A stretch of DNA of 51,544 nt from Nitrospirota bacterium (GCA_023229435.1 JALNZF010000024.1:1-51544), one strand, 5' to 3'; counted from the stretch's first letter, positions 16,435-25,012 are shown. Translations and numbers: made by a program. Notes: a model not told the origin generated them from the sequence alone.

Positions 16435-17040
16435 TCACTTCTCCTTCACAAGCCGGGGAACTTTCTTGGCAATGACCTCGTCAACAAGGCCATACGCCTT
16501 CGCATCCTCGCCGGACATGAAATAATCCCGGTCCGTATCCTCATGGATCTTCTCGATCGGCTGCCCTGTATGGTTTGACAGGATCTTGTTCAGCGTGTCC
16601 TTCATCTTCAGCATTTCCCTGGCATGGATCTCGATGTCCGTGGCCTGTCCCTGGAACCCGCCCATGGGTTGATGGATCATGATACGCGCATGCGGCAGGG
16701 AGAAGCGCTTTCCCTTGGCGCCCGATGCCAACAGCAGCGCGCCCATGCTCGCGGCCTGGCCGATGCAGATGGTCGAGACCGGGGACTTTATATAATTCAT
16801 GGTGTCGTAGATCGCAAGTCCGGCGGTCACAATGCCGCCTGGTGAATTGATATAGAGAAAGATGTCCTTGTCCGGGTCGTCGGCTTCAAGGAAGAGGAAT
16901 TGCGCGATCACCGTGTTCGCCACCAGATCGTCGATGGGCGTGCCGAGGAAGATGATCCGGTCCTTCAACAAGCGCGAGTAAATATCGTACGCCCTCTCGC
17001 CTCGGCTCGTCTGTTCTATTACCATGGGGATCAATGACAT
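16435..17040 (-). CDS. clpP: ClpP serine protease subunit
   Basis: The 201-residue proteolytic subunit of ClpXP. The catalytic triad is S98 (GQAASMGA), H123 (MIHQPMGG) and D172 (DRDYFM). The N-terminal MSLIPMVIEQTSRGERAYD matches the family; the propeptide is short. AAGGAG precedes the ATG by a few bases. It follows tig after a gap of about 100 bp and overlaps nothing. Confidence 0.96.
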   Translation of the reverse strand: MSLIPMVIEQTSRGERAYDIYSRLLKDRIIFLGTPIDDLVANTVIAQFLFLEADDPDKDIFLYINSPGGIVTAGLAIYDTMNYIKSPVSTICIGQAASMGALLLASGAKGKRFSLPHARIMIHQPMGGFQGQATDIEIHAREMLKMKDTLNKILSNHTGQPIEKIHEDTDRDYFMSGEDAKAYGLVDEVIAKKVPRLVKEK

Positions 17041-17142
17041 ATATTCTCCTTCGGGATTTCCACCGGGAACCGTAACAACAAAGAAAAACCTCGCGTCTCT
17101 CGGCGGCGTAATGACTTCGCAGCTTGAATTATTTGATCCTTC

Positions 17143-18429
17143 TTATTTTTTATTATAGCTCTTCCTGGTGCGGGAAAGCAAGAGACCGAGCGTCTTTTCC
17201 TGAACGAGCGAGGCACGCAGGTTATCAAGTCCGCCGTCCTGTGAATCATAATATTTCTTGACCGCGTCCGCGGTCTGTCCCGCTCCCTTCGCCATCGCCG
17301 CGATGGATGCGGACAGTTCCTGATCGGTCACTTCGATCTTTTCTTTTTCAGCTATCTCTTCGAGCAGCAGGATCCCTTTGACCCGCTTCACGGCCAGGTC
17401 CTGGTTCTTCTCCATGAACTTCTTCGCATCAAAGGACTTGATGTCCATGCCCTGCCGGGCAAAGCGAGTGGCCTGCTGCCGCGCCATGGTCTGCAGTTCA
17501 TGTTCCACCATGCCCTGCGGCACATCGAACGCATGAGCATCCACCAGTCTCGACATCAATTCCTCACGCTGGGCAGACCCCTGCTCGTCGCGCTTTCGCG
17601 CCTCGAGATCTTCCCTGACCCGAGCCTTCAGTTCGTCGACCGTTTTGTTGCCGCCGGTATCCTTCGCGAACTCATCGTTCAGCTCGGGGAGGACCTTTTT
17701 CTTGATCTCTTTAAGCGACACCGTAAAGCGCGCGTCCTTGCCCGCTATTTCCTTATTAGCATAATCCGCCGGGAACGTGACCTGGATATCCCGTGTCTCG
17801 CCCTTCTTCATGCCGATAAGCTGCTCCTCGAACCCCGGGATCAGATTTCCCGAACCGATGGCGAGCATATGGTCCGCTGCCTTGGCGCCTTCGATGGTCT
17901 TTCCTCCATGGAACCCTTCGAAGTCGATGATCGCCGTGTGGTCCTTCGCGAGCGTCTCGGCTTCGACAACTTCGAGCTGCGCGTACATCTCGCGGAGACG
18001 GTCAAGCGTCTGGTTCAGTTCTTCGTCGGTCACTACAAGGTCCGTTTCTTTAACCTCAATTCCGTCGTAGGCGCCAAGCGTGATGCTCGGGCGTACTTCC
18101 ACGGTGGCGGTATAGCTCAGCGGGGAGCCCTTGGCAAGCGTCGATATATTCTCGATCTTCGGCATATCCACGGGGCTGAGCTTGTGTTCCTGGAGCGCCC
18201 TAAGGTACGAGTCCGAAATGAGCTTGTTCATGACCTCGGACCGGACCTCTTCGCCATAATGTTTTTCCACGATGTTCTTCGGCGCCTTGCCGGGACGAAA
18301 ACCGGGGATCTTCGCCTTTTTGGCAACGTCCTTGATCGCCTTGTCCATCTCCTTGTCGACGGAATCAGGCTCAATTTCGATATTGATCTTTTTCTTTACC
18401 GGATTTATTTCTTCTATTACCGATTTCAT
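17143..18429 (-). CDS. tig: Trigger factor
   Basis: A 428-residue ribosome-bound chaperone and peptidyl-prolyl isomerase. The ribosome-docking signature GFRPGKAP is near residue 43-50; the FKBP-type PPIase domain spans about 150-245 (DHTAIIDFEGF to FTVSLKEIKKK); the remaining helical C-terminal domain forms the chaperone cradle. Length is normal. AAAGGTGG stands upstream of the ATG. It is followed by clpP and clpX in the conserved tig-clpP-clpX order and is preceded by the tRNA-Leu gene. Confidence 0.95.
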   Translation of the reverse strand: MKSVIEEINPVKKKINIEIEPDSVDKEMDKAIKDVAKKAKIPGFRPGKAPKNIVEKHYGEEVRSEVMNKLISDSYLRALQEHKLSPVDMPKIENISTLAKGSPLSYTATVEVRPSITLGAYDGIEVKETDLVVTDEELNQTLDRLREMYAQLEVVEAETLAKDHTAIIDFEGFHGGKTIEGAKAADHMLAIGSGNLIPGFEEQLIGMKKGETRDIQVTFPADYANKEIAGKDARFTVSLKEIKKKVLPELNDEFAKDTGGNKTVDELKARVREDLEARKRDEQGSAQREELMSRLVDAHAFDVPQGMVEHELQTMARQQATRFARQGMDIKSFDAKKFMEKNQDLAVKRVKGILLLEEIAEKEKIEVTDQELSASIAAMAKGAGQTADAVKKYYDSQDGGLDNLRASLVQEKTLGLLLSRTRKSYNKK

Positions 18430-18570
18430 GATTTACCACCTTTGGTTGAGGGTTGAGAATTTACAGCGTTCAAGAAGGTTTAGGACGCAGTGGAGTTTAA
18501 AAACATGTTTCATAACACGGAGGTTTGTACTCCCCCTCCGAACTCCCCCGCTCTGAACTCCGAACTACTA

Positions 18571-18653
18571 TGGTGCGAGAGGGGGGACTTGAACCCCCAT
18601 GGTCGCCCACCAGATCCTAAGTCTGGCGCGTCTGCCAGTTCCGCCACTCTCGC
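18571..18653 (-). tRNA. tRNA-Leu (TAG)
   Basis: An 83-nt cloverleaf with acceptor GCGAGAG/CTCTCGC, anticodon stem CCAGA/TCTGG around loop CTTAGGA, variable arm, T arm GGTTCAAGTCC and encoded CCA. It is the last tRNA before tig. Confidence 0.95.
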
Positions 18654-18665
18654 TTTCTGAACAAA

Positions 18666-18722
18666 GAAAGCAGTGAACGTGAAGCAGCCTTCAAGTCCCG
18701 CTGCCTGCTGCTCACTGCTCCC
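18666..18722. repeat. Inverted GCAGTGA/TCACTGC repeat between tRNA genes
   Basis: GAAAGCAGTGAACGTGAAGC pairs with CTGCTGCTCACTGCTCC, filling the tRNA-Lys to tRNA-Leu spacer. Confidence 0.5.
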
Positions 18723-18734
18723 TGAGTTTTATTA

Positions 18735-18810
<76 letters not shown>

Positions 18811-18921
18811 ATAGATGAGAGGATGAGAGTATCAGATGCAAAGAGTGGCTATTATACTTATCTTTAAAGTTTGATGCAACATAAAAAACTAATGCACAAT
18901 GAACGCCTGCTCATACACTGC

Positions 18922-19020
18922 ATGATGGACGATTGACGATTTTGACTTGGCTCTTCGTCCGTCGTCTCTCGTCCTTCGTCTCTCATCTCCCCTTCATCGT
19001 CCATCGTCCGTCCTTTTTTT
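18922..19020. repeat. GACGA/TCGTC palindromic repeat, copy 2
   Basis: Left arm GATGGACGATTGACGA, right arm composed of CGTCCGTCGTCTCTCGTCC units, ending in a run of seven T. It lies between tRNA-Arg(CCG) and tRNA-Lys. Confidence 0.6.
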
Positions 19021-19036
19021 GTCTCCTTATATTTGA

Positions 19037-19113
19037 TGGTGCGCCTGGCGGGAGTCGGACCCACGACCTTTGGCTTCGGAGGCCAACGCTCTATCCAGCT
19101 GAGCTACAGGCGC
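19037..19113 (-). tRNA. tRNA-Arg (CCG)
   Basis: A 77-nt cloverleaf, GCGCCTGTAGCTCAG at the 5' end, anticodon stem TTGGC/GCCAA with loop CTCCGAA, T arm GGGTCCGACTCCC and encoded CCA. Confidence 0.95.
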
Positions 19114-19126
19114 GATAAAAAACTCG

Positions 19127-19196
19127 ATGGACGATGGACGTTGGACGATTTTGACTTGGCTCTGCGTCCCTCGTCCCTCGTCCCTCGTTTTTTTCT
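19127..19196. repeat. GACGA/TCGTC palindromic repeat, copy 3
   Basis: GATGGACGATGGACGTTGGA faces CGTCCCTCGTCCCTCGT. It separates the CCG and TCG tRNA-Arg genes. Confidence 0.6.
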
Positions 19197-19207
19197 TTGC
19201 GGTATCT

Positions 19208-19284
<77 letters not shown>

Positions 19285-19307
19285 GGAGAAAACACCTCAT
19301 AAAAGCT

Positions 19308-19337
19308 GTAGAGACGGCCGACGTGACCGTCTCTACG
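19308..19337. repeat. GTAGAGACGG hairpin repeat
   Basis: GTAGAGACGG and CCGTCTCTAC form a perfect 10-bp stem with a 9-10 nt loop between tRNA-His and tRNA-Arg(TCG). Confidence 0.6.
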
Positions 19338-19346
19338 ATCGAAATT

Positions 19347-19422
19347 TGGGGTGAGCGACGGGGCTTGAACCCGCGGCCACCAGGGCCACAACCTGGAGCT
19401 CTACCAACTGAGCTACGCCCAC
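19347..19422 (-). tRNA. tRNA-His (GTG)
   Basis: A 76-nt cloverleaf with acceptor GTGGGCG/CGCTCAC, anticodon loop TTGTGGC in stem CCAGG/CCTGG, and encoded CCA. The base before the 5' end is G on this strand, consistent with the histidine-specific G-1. Confidence 0.95.
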
Positions 19423-19502
19423 CATGAAAATCTAAAAGAGCACCGAAAAATAACAGGAGATATGATACCTTAAAAAGTAAAATATTTCTATTTATTTTTT
19501 AT

Positions 19503-19528
19503 TGGTGCGCCTGAAGGCAATCGAACCC
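19503..19528 (-). pseudogene. 3' fragment of tRNA-Arg(TCT), candidate att duplication
   Basis: These 26 bp match the 3' end (T arm, acceptor and CCA) of the tRNA-Arg gene at 19691-19716 at 25 positions. The single change (C to G) breaks the T stem. No 5' half is present. A 3'-end copy in the same orientation downstream of an intact tRNA gene is the typical mark of integration at a tRNA gene. Confidence 0.65.
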
Positions 19529-19529
19529 G

Positions 19530-19630
19530 CTGACCCGTCGCCCGTAAAGGGCTCCCCAAAGGGGGCCTGCCCCCTCTGGTATCTTCCCCGAAGCTCAGGG
19601 GAATACTTCCCCTGAAACCCCTTGGGTCAG
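19530..19630. other. Multi-hairpin structured segment between tRNA-Arg and its 3' fragment
   Basis: CTGACCC (19530-19536) can pair with GGGTCAG (19624-19630), closing a set of hairpins: GCCC/GGGC, a C/G-rich pair, and a perfect TCAGGGGAA-TAC-TTCCCCTGA stem at 19595-19615. It has no open frame. It might be remnant DNA of an integrated element or a structured RNA. Confidence 0.45.
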
Positions 19631-19690
19631 GTGTTCTGCCTTTTTCGCTTCAGTCACCAGTTATGGCTTGCCGATCATCTGTTGGTTGAA

Positions 19691-19767
19691 TGGTGCGCCT
19701 GAAGGGAATCGAACCCCTGGCCCACAGCTTAGAAGGCTGTTGCTCTATCCATCTGAGCTACAGGCGC
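19691..19767 (-). tRNA. tRNA-Arg (TCT)
   Basis: A 77-nt cloverleaf, GCGCCTGTAGCTCAG at the 5' end, anticodon loop CTTCTAA in stem ACAGC/GCTGT, T arm GGGTTCGATTCCC and encoded CCA. Its 3' end is duplicated at 19503-19528. Confidence 0.95.
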
Positions 19768-19783
19768 AATCGCTTCGCGTATT

Positions 19784-19872
19784 GTAAATTGGAAATTGGA
19801 AAATTAAGATTTTAAATTATCAGGCACAATGCAAAATTTACAACTTCCAATCTCCAATTTCCAATTTTTTAT
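19784..19872. repeat. AATTGGAAATTGG/CCAATTTCCAATT palindromic repeat
   Basis: AAATTGGAAATTGGAAAATT on the left and CCAATCTCCAATTTCCAATT on the right pair around an AT-rich centre between tRNA-Pro and tRNA-Arg(TCT). Confidence 0.6.
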
Positions 19873-19874
19873 AC

Positions 19875-19951
<77 letters not shown>

Positions 19952-20082
19952 CTGTACAACCACACCATTTATACCCTGAATGGTAGGCCATATAATACTC
20001 ACACTCCTCCGCATTGTCAAGCGCTATGTCCGGACTTCTGACAACAGACGACCGGTTTCTTATCCTTTTTCCCTTGAAATGA

Positions 20083-20088
20083 TATAAT
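20083..20088 (+). promoter_or_regulatory. -10 box close to the elongation-factor-like gene start
   Basis: TATAAT ends 10 bp before ATG 20098 and no Shine-Dalgarno is present, so the transcript could begin at or near the start codon. No good -35 box was seen. Confidence 0.45.
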
Positions 20089-20097
20089 TTTTATACT

Positions 20098-20364
20098 ATG
20101 ATGAGCCTTATGGAAGAGCGGATCGGATCAGTGATAAGATTTTTTGAAAAAACCTCCATTGCTGCGGTAAAGCTTGATTTCGGCGACCTCGCGATCGGCG
20201 ATACCATTCACATCAAGGGAAACAATACCGACTTCACTCAGAAGATCGATGACCTGGAGTTCGACCACAAACCGGTCCAGAAAGCCATCCGCGGCCAGTT
20301 TACCGGCATCAAGCTTTCCCAGCACGCAAAGCCTTTCGATCTCGTATACAAGGTCACGGAATAA
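20098..20364 (+). CDS. Translation elongation factor-like small protein
   Basis: An 88-residue beta-rich protein related to the domain-II fold of translational GTPases. The landmarks are AAVKLDFGDLAIGDTIHIKG, the NNTDFTQKI segment and the HKPVQKA motif; there is no GTPase domain. Proteins of this size are widespread and annotated as elongation-factor-like, but their role is unknown. ATGs at 20098, 20101 and 20110 are all possible. The permease gene starts nine bases after its stop, so they are likely cotranscribed. Confidence 0.75.
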   Translation: MMSLMEERIGSVIRFFEKTSIAAVKLDFGDLAIGDTIHIKGNNTDFTQKIDDLEFDHKPVQKAIRGQFTGIKLSQHAKPFDLVYKVTE

Positions 20365-20373
20365 AGCCAGCCG

Positions 20374-21345
20374 ATGCTTTCCTACGTCATAAAACGCGCG
20401 CTCCTGATGATCCCCATCCTCCTCGGCATCACCGTGCTCAGTTTCGGTGTCATGCGACTCGCCCCGGGAGGTCCCGCCGAGGCGCAGATGGAGTTTTCAG
20501 CAAAGGCGTCCGCCGAGGCTCGGGAGCGGCTCCGCAAGCTTTACGGCGCTGACCAGCCCTTTTACAAGCAATACGCCACGTGGCTCACGAAGTTCGTGAC
20601 CCTTGATTTCGGCGAGGCCTTTGCCGACGGCCGCAAGGTCAAGGACAAAATCCTTGAACGCCTCCCGATCACGCTCACGATCAACCTGCTCTCGCTCGGG
20701 CTGGTGCTTTTGATTGCAATCCCCATCGGCATTATGTCCGCCACCCGACAATACTCTCTCCTTGACCGCTTCACGACCGTCTTCGTTTTCATAGGCTTTT
20801 CCACGCCCTCGTTCTGGCTGGCGCTCCTGCTCATCTATCTGTTCGGTGTGCAGTGGGGCGTGCTTCCGATATCAGGTATCCAGAGTCTCGATGTGACGGG
20901 GCTCTCGGGTTGGGACAGGCTCATGGACAGGTCCCGGCATCTGATCCTGCCGGTCTTTGTGTTGTCCTTCGGCGGTCTGGCTGGATTCTCGCGTTATGTC
21001 CGGAACAATATGCTCGAGGTCATGCGCCAGGACTACATCCGCACAGCCAGGGCCAAGGGGCTTTCCGAGCACGTGGTCATTTACAAACACGCCCTCAGGA
21101 ACGCGCTTATGCCGGTCATCACCATTTTAGGTCTGGCACTCCCCGGCATCATCGGCGGCAGTGTGATCATTGAACAGGTCTTCGGTATTCCCGGCATGGG
21201 GCAGCTCATGTTCCAGTCGGTCATGTCTCGGGACTATAATCTCGTCATGGGGATACTGGTCCCCGCCGCGTTTCTGACCTTGCTCGGGAATTTCCTGGCG
21301 GACATCGGGTATGCATTTACCGACCCGAGGGTGAGACTGCGTTAG
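20374..21345 (+). CDS. ABC transporter permease, DppB/OppB family
   Basis: A 323-residue inner-membrane subunit of a peptide/nickel-type ABC importer. About six transmembrane helices; it begins with MLSYVIKRALLMIPILLGIT, the usual DppB opening. The cytoplasmic coupling (EAA) loop is EHVVIYKHALRNALMPVITI, near 225-245. The paired DppC-like permease follows. No substrate-binding protein or ATPases are encoded in this window, so the substrate cannot be named. Confidence 0.9.
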   Translation: MLSYVIKRALLMIPILLGITVLSFGVMRLAPGGPAEAQMEFSAKASAEARERLRKLYGADQPFYKQYATWLTKFVTLDFGEAFADGRKVKDKILERLPITLTINLLSLGLVLLIAIPIGIMSATRQYSLLDRFTTVFVFIGFSTPSFWLALLLIYLFGVQWGVLPISGIQSLDVTGLSGWDRLMDRSRHLILPVFVLSFGGLAGFSRYVRNNMLEVMRQDYIRTARAKGLSEHVVIYKHALRNALMPVITILGLALPGIIGGSVIIEQVFGIPGMGQLMFQSVMSRDYNLVMGILVPAAFLTLLGNFLADIGYAFTDPRVRLR

Positions 21346-21418
21346 TGCGGATTTCACCCTGCACTCGCGCGAGCACTCGTAATCGCTGGGCGCAGGCGGA
21401 ATGCGGAGTGTGGAATAA
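21343..21418. repeat. GCGGAGTGCGGAAT repeat interrupted by the 42-bp nested element
   Basis: The outer repeat GTGCGGATTTCA..GAATGCGGAGTGTGGAATA is broken by 21357-21398, which is the inverted relative (37 of 42 identical) of 3562-3603. The unit seems able to insert into other intergenic repeats. Confidence 0.6.
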
Positions 21419-21438
21419 AAGAAATAACCGGAGTAAAA

Positions 21439-22290
21439 ATGTCTACCACCGAATCCTTCACATCCCAGACGCTTCATTACCTCATGAAGAACAAGCTCGC
21501 GGTCATCGGCGGGACGCTCGTGCTGCTCGTCTTCATCCTGTCCATCTTCGCGCCGCTGGTCGCGCCCTATAACCCCTCCACCATCGATATCAAGAATATC
21601 CTTGTCGGTCCAAACCTTTCGCACCTGCTTGGCACGGACGACCTCGGCAGGGATGTGCTGTCACGTATGCTCTGGGGAGGAAGGATCTCTCTTGAGGTGG
21701 GATTCGTGGCAGTCGGGATAGCAACGGTCCTCGGCATCTTTCTCGGAGCCATCGCAGGCTACTACGGAGGCAGTCTTGACAGCGCGATCATGCGGGCCGT
21801 GGATATCATGCTGAGCATCCCCACGATCTTCCTGGTGTTGGCCGTGATCGCCATCCTCGAGCCCAGCATCATTAATATCATGATCGTGATCGGGCTCACC
21901 AGCTGGATGGAGCCTGCGCGTCTCATCCGCGCGGAGTTCATCTCGCTGAAAGAACGCGAGTTCGTGATCGCCGCGCGCGCCATCGGCGCCACCGACGGCC
22001 GCATCATCATGAAACATGTTCTGCCGAACGGTCTCTCCCCGATCCTCGTCTCCGCCACCATGGGCATCGGAGGCGCGATCCTCATCGAATCGGCACTCAG
22101 CTTTCTCGGCCTCGGTGTTCAGCCGCCTACTCCAAGCTGGGGCAGCCTGCTTTCCTCAGGCAAGGACAACATCGAGATCGCCTGGTGGCTTTCGGCTTTC
22201 CCCGGCCTCGCGATCCTTATCACCGTGCTCGGCTACAATCTGCTCGGTGAAGGCATCCGTGACGCGCTTGATCCGAGGCAGAGAGAGTAA
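21439..22290 (+). CDS. ABC transporter permease, DppC/OppC family
   Basis: A 283-residue membrane permease pairing with the preceding DppB-like protein. An N-terminal cytoplasmic lead (about 17 residues, MSTTESFTSQTLHYLMKNK) precedes the first helix; the loop GTDDLGRDVLSRMLWGGRIS near residue 60-80 and the EAA loop REFVIAARAIGATDGRIIMK near 175-195 are family hallmarks. CCGGAG lies upstream of the ATG. Five to six helices are predictable by hydrophobicity. Confidence 0.9.
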   Translation: MSTTESFTSQTLHYLMKNKLAVIGGTLVLLVFILSIFAPLVAPYNPSTIDIKNILVGPNLSHLLGTDDLGRDVLSRMLWGGRISLEVGFVAVGIATVLGIFLGAIAGYYGGSLDSAIMRAVDIMLSIPTIFLVLAVIAILEPSIINIMIVIGLTSWMEPARLIRAEFISLKEREFVIAARAIGATDGRIIMKHVLPNGLSPILVSATMGIGGAILIESALSFLGLGVQPPTPSWGSLLSSGKDNIEIAWWLSAFPGLAILITVLGYNLLGEGIRDALDPRQRE

Positions 22291-22330
22291 TTGTGTGTGC
22301 GGCATATTGGGCCGGTCACCATTTTGATAG

Positions 22331-22414
22331 TGTCGTCATTCCCGAATGCCTTAATCGGAAATCCAGAAGTTCTCAACGTCCCTGGGTCCCCCATAAAAGC
22401 ACTCGGGGACGACG
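22331..22414. repeat. 84-bp GTCGTCATTCCCGAA..GGGGACGAC repeat, copy 1
   Basis: Ends GTCGTC and GACGAC are inverted, and the interior contains AATCCAGAAGTTCTCAAC and CCCTGGGTCCC. A close relative (about four in five bases identical by eye) is at 28191-28274. Confidence 0.7.
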
Positions 22415-22447
22415 AAAATAGGTAATCAAACAAGCTCAAAGGAAATC

Positions 22448-23125
22448 ATGCAAAAGGTATTGTTCTCAAAGGACCTTATTTCGATCCTGATGCAGGGCGA
22501 AAACCTGCTCAACCGCGCGGACATCCTGGTATATACCGCGGCAACGACCGAGGATATCCTGAAGACCCACATCGAGGAAACCCTCAATCTCATCGTGACA
22601 AGTCTCGACCTGCCCGGCACGGTCAGTGAGTCCATTTTTGAAATCATCTGGCAGTCGCAACACCTCAAGGAGGTCCGCGTCATCATGATCTGCGAAGACG
22701 ATGTCCTCCACCGGGCGCGATGCAAGCATTGCGGGGCTCATGCCATCCTGCCCATACCTGTTGACCCGGGCCTGCTCCAGGAAAAAGTGCGCCAATTCCT
22801 TGAGGTCGCCCTTCGACAGGCCTACCGGGTGCTTTTGAGGGTCTCCATTGATGGAAAGTTCAATGACCGGCATTTCCTGTGTCACACCGAGAACATCAGC
22901 ACCACCGGAGCGCTCATCAGTTCAGAACTGGACCTCTCCCCCGGGAACCGCATTTCGTGCTCTTTCTATCTTCCTGACGGCACAAAGGTCGAAACGCAGG
23001 GAGAAGTGATGCGGGTGCTGAAGCAGGCAGGTTCAAACGAGACGCTCTATGGGATCAGATATACCAACATCCCGTCGGAGAGCAAAGCAAAGATCGAAGC
23101 GTATGTTAAAAAGGACCGGATGTAG
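22448..23125 (+). CDS. PilZ-domain protein with receiver-like N-terminus
   Basis: A 225-residue probable cyclic-di-GMP receptor. Residues 1-118 resemble a degenerate response-regulator fold; the canonical phosphoacceptor site is not clear. The PilZ domain starts near 122 with RQAYR (RxxxR) and continues to ENISTTGA, matching the (D/N)xSxxG element, so c-di-GMP binding is plausible. AAAGGAAA precedes the ATG. Target unknown; twitching genes elsewhere in the window make pilus or envelope control a reasonable guess only. Confidence 0.82.
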   Translation: MQKVLFSKDLISILMQGENLLNRADILVYTAATTEDILKTHIEETLNLIVTSLDLPGTVSESIFEIIWQSQHLKEVRVIMICEDDVLHRARCKHCGAHAILPIPVDPGLLQEKVRQFLEVALRQAYRVLLRVSIDGKFNDRHFLCHTENISTTGALISSELDLSPGNRISCSFYLPDGTKVETQGEVMRVLKQAGSNETLYGIRYTNIPSESKAKIEAYVKKDRM

Positions 23126-23345
23126 AGGCTCGTCAGGGCCGTAACGGCGATCTCGCATTCCCTCCTTAACAGCCCCGGGGAAAAACAAGTCGGGAAATGC
23201 GCTGGATAGCAGAACGGTGCGGGAACATCACGACTGATTTGCGGGATACTCCCGTGAGAAGCGTCTGCGTTCGGCGTTGTTCCTTTCTCAGAAGAACGTT
23301 ACCCTTGCGGGTGTTGCGCCAAGTGACCCCGTACCCGCCATCCTT

Positions 23346-24428
23346 CTACGGCGCCCGCTGCTTCGCCTTCTTCTTATTCGATCGATACCGGCCGATGGCC
23401 TTCTCATGCGCATGAAAATCCTTTGAGAAATAGTGGCTGCCGTCTCCCTGGGCAACAAAAAAAAGATAGTCCACCTGTTCAGGATAGAGCGCGGCAAGGA
23501 TCGCACCCTCGCCGGGGTTCGCGATCGGCCCCGGGGGAAGCCCCTTGTGGAGGTAGGTATTGTAAGGAGACCGCCGCTTGAGGTCCTCCCTGGTGACCTT
23601 CGTGATCCATGCCTTGGTTCCGTATACCGCGGTAGGGTCCGCCTGGAGCTTCATGCCCTGCTTCAACCGGTTATGATATACCGCCGAGATGACCTTCCGC
23701 TCCGAATCCACCTTGGCTTCTTTTTCCACGATCGAAGCAAGGGTAATGATCTGCTGCTCGGTGAATCCGAGTTCTTTCGCCCGGTTTCTTTTGTCGTTAG
23801 AGAATACGGCCTTATATCGCTGGACCATCTTTTTTGGAATATCTTCAAGCTTGATGCCCTTGGGCAGATAGTACGTATCCGGGAACAGATATCCTTCGAG
23901 CGTATCAGCCTCGATGCCGAGCGAGCGGACATAGGTCTTGTTTTTTACCAGATCGATGAACTCATGAGGTTCGGAGATGAGCGGAGTGCCGGACAGCGTC
24001 CAGCCGATCTGGTACAGGTTATAGCCCTCGGGGATCACTACCTCGTATTCAATGATCCTGCCTTTTCGCAGGTGGTCCAGGACCTCCCAAAGGCTCATGC
24101 TCGTGCTCAACCCGTAGTAACCCACTCGCACCCTGCGACTGATACCCTGCAATCTGCCGATGATCTCGAAGTATCCAGGGTAACGGATGATGCCTTCTTT
24201 TTTAAGTTCCCCGGCGATCGCTTTAAAGCTCATCCCTTCGGTAACCTGGACTTCCTTCCAGACCTTCTCGTTGGATGGCGGAATGAAGAGAGCAATATAA
24301 AAATGGATACCAACCAGAAGAGCTGCCGTAGCGATGAGGAATGACAACCACAGATGCTTCTTTACCCGCTTTCGCGTTTTCCCCCACGCAACGACAAAGA
24401 CTTTTAATCCTTTGCTCATTACTTTCAT
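23346..24428 (-). CDS. mltG: Endolytic murein transglycosylase MltG
   Basis: A 360-residue YceG-like protein that cuts nascent glycan strands and ends peptidoglycan polymerisation. A cytoplasmic lead of about 27 residues and one transmembrane helix (about 28-48) precede the periplasmic LysM-like region and the catalytic domain. The catalytic Glu lies in ASIVEKEA, followed by YHNRLKQGMKLQADPTAVYG, both diagnostic. The C-terminus is Lys-rich. ATG 24428 is preceded by GAGG; the second ATG at residue 4 is an alternative. It is a single gene here. Confidence 0.93.
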   Translation of the reverse strand: MKVMSKGLKVFVVAWGKTRKRVKKHLWLSFLIATAALLVGIHFYIALFIPPSNEKVWKEVQVTEGMSFKAIAGELKKEGIIRYPGYFEIIGRLQGISRRVRVGYYGLSTSMSLWEVLDHLRKGRIIEYEVVIPEGYNLYQIGWTLSGTPLISEPHEFIDLVKNKTYVRSLGIEADTLEGYLFPDTYYLPKGIKLEDIPKKMVQRYKAVFSNDKRNRAKELGFTEQQIITLASIVEKEAKVDSERKVISAVYHNRLKQGMKLQADPTAVYGTKAWITKVTREDLKRRSPYNTYLHKGLPPGPIANPGEGAILAALYPEQVDYLFFVAQGDGSHYFSKDFHAHEKAIGRYRSNKKKAKQRAP

Positions 24429-25012
24429 CGGGACAGACCTCTTCCCCCAGATCCTTCGTCATGATGCACTCACCCCGATCCCTGTCTCGCAATGGGAAGG
24501 GGGGCATAAAGGCACGTGTGCTTCATAAAAAGGGATTGAAAACTTTGTGCCGGTCAGGCAACCGGAAAACGCTGATGTTCATCCCTCCTGCGTGCATGCA
24601 GTTCATGGACGATCCATAAGCAGAAACCTTTCCAATAAAGCACCTTGAGCGAATGAAAGGGATCCAGCGTCTGTTACTCCGGTGAGTTGTTTGTTATAAA
24701 ATATTCGATGGGACTGTATGTCCGGTCTGCATGCCGGCGCCCGTCCGCGTCGGATGAATTCGGGATCAGGTTCATCGAACAGAACACGGAACATTCCCCC
24801 GCGCACAATCAACGATCGATGAGAGGGGGACTTTTGCAGGAAAGCACGTTTGCCGAGCGAGAAAAACCGTCGCGAGCACATCTGTTCCACGAGATGGCCC
24901 ATACCCGATCCGGCATGCCAACGCGAGGGTCTGCCCGATCCGCGGGATTGGGCAGAGGTGTCATCTTGCATGACCAACAGAACAGAGACTTCGAAGCGCC
25001 GGAGCCGTGATC
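24429..25012. other. 584-bp gap without a supportable gene
   Basis: Between mltG and the phasin-like gene there are open frames on both strands, up to about 124 codons, but none has a ribosome-binding site, recognisable product or consistent codon use. No tRNA, 6S, SRP or RNase P RNA signature was seen. It may be a decayed gene. Confidence 0.5.

Noticed and set aside
15270..16475. A 401-codon open frame on the + strand
   Set aside because: It lies fully antisense to clpX and extends into clpP; it has no recognisable product and is a composition shadow of the real genes.
17500..18456. A 318-codon + strand open frame
   Set aside because: It is antisense to tig, which is complete and conserved; no domain or ribosome-binding site supports the antisense frame.
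18922..19196. CRISPR-like appearance of repeated CGTC-rich units
   Set aside because: Units are irregular, self-complementary and without unique spacers or cas genes; they match the dispersed intergenic repeat family.
19532..19690. An intact tRNA or tmRNA in the hairpin-rich segment
   Set aside because: Only a 3' tRNA end is present; there is no matching 5' acceptor strand and no tmRNA tag frame.
24603..24977. 124-codon minus-strand frame between mltG and the phasin gene
   Set aside because: No ribosome-binding site, no recognisable motif and a composition unlike the neighbours; overlapping + frames are equally unsupported.
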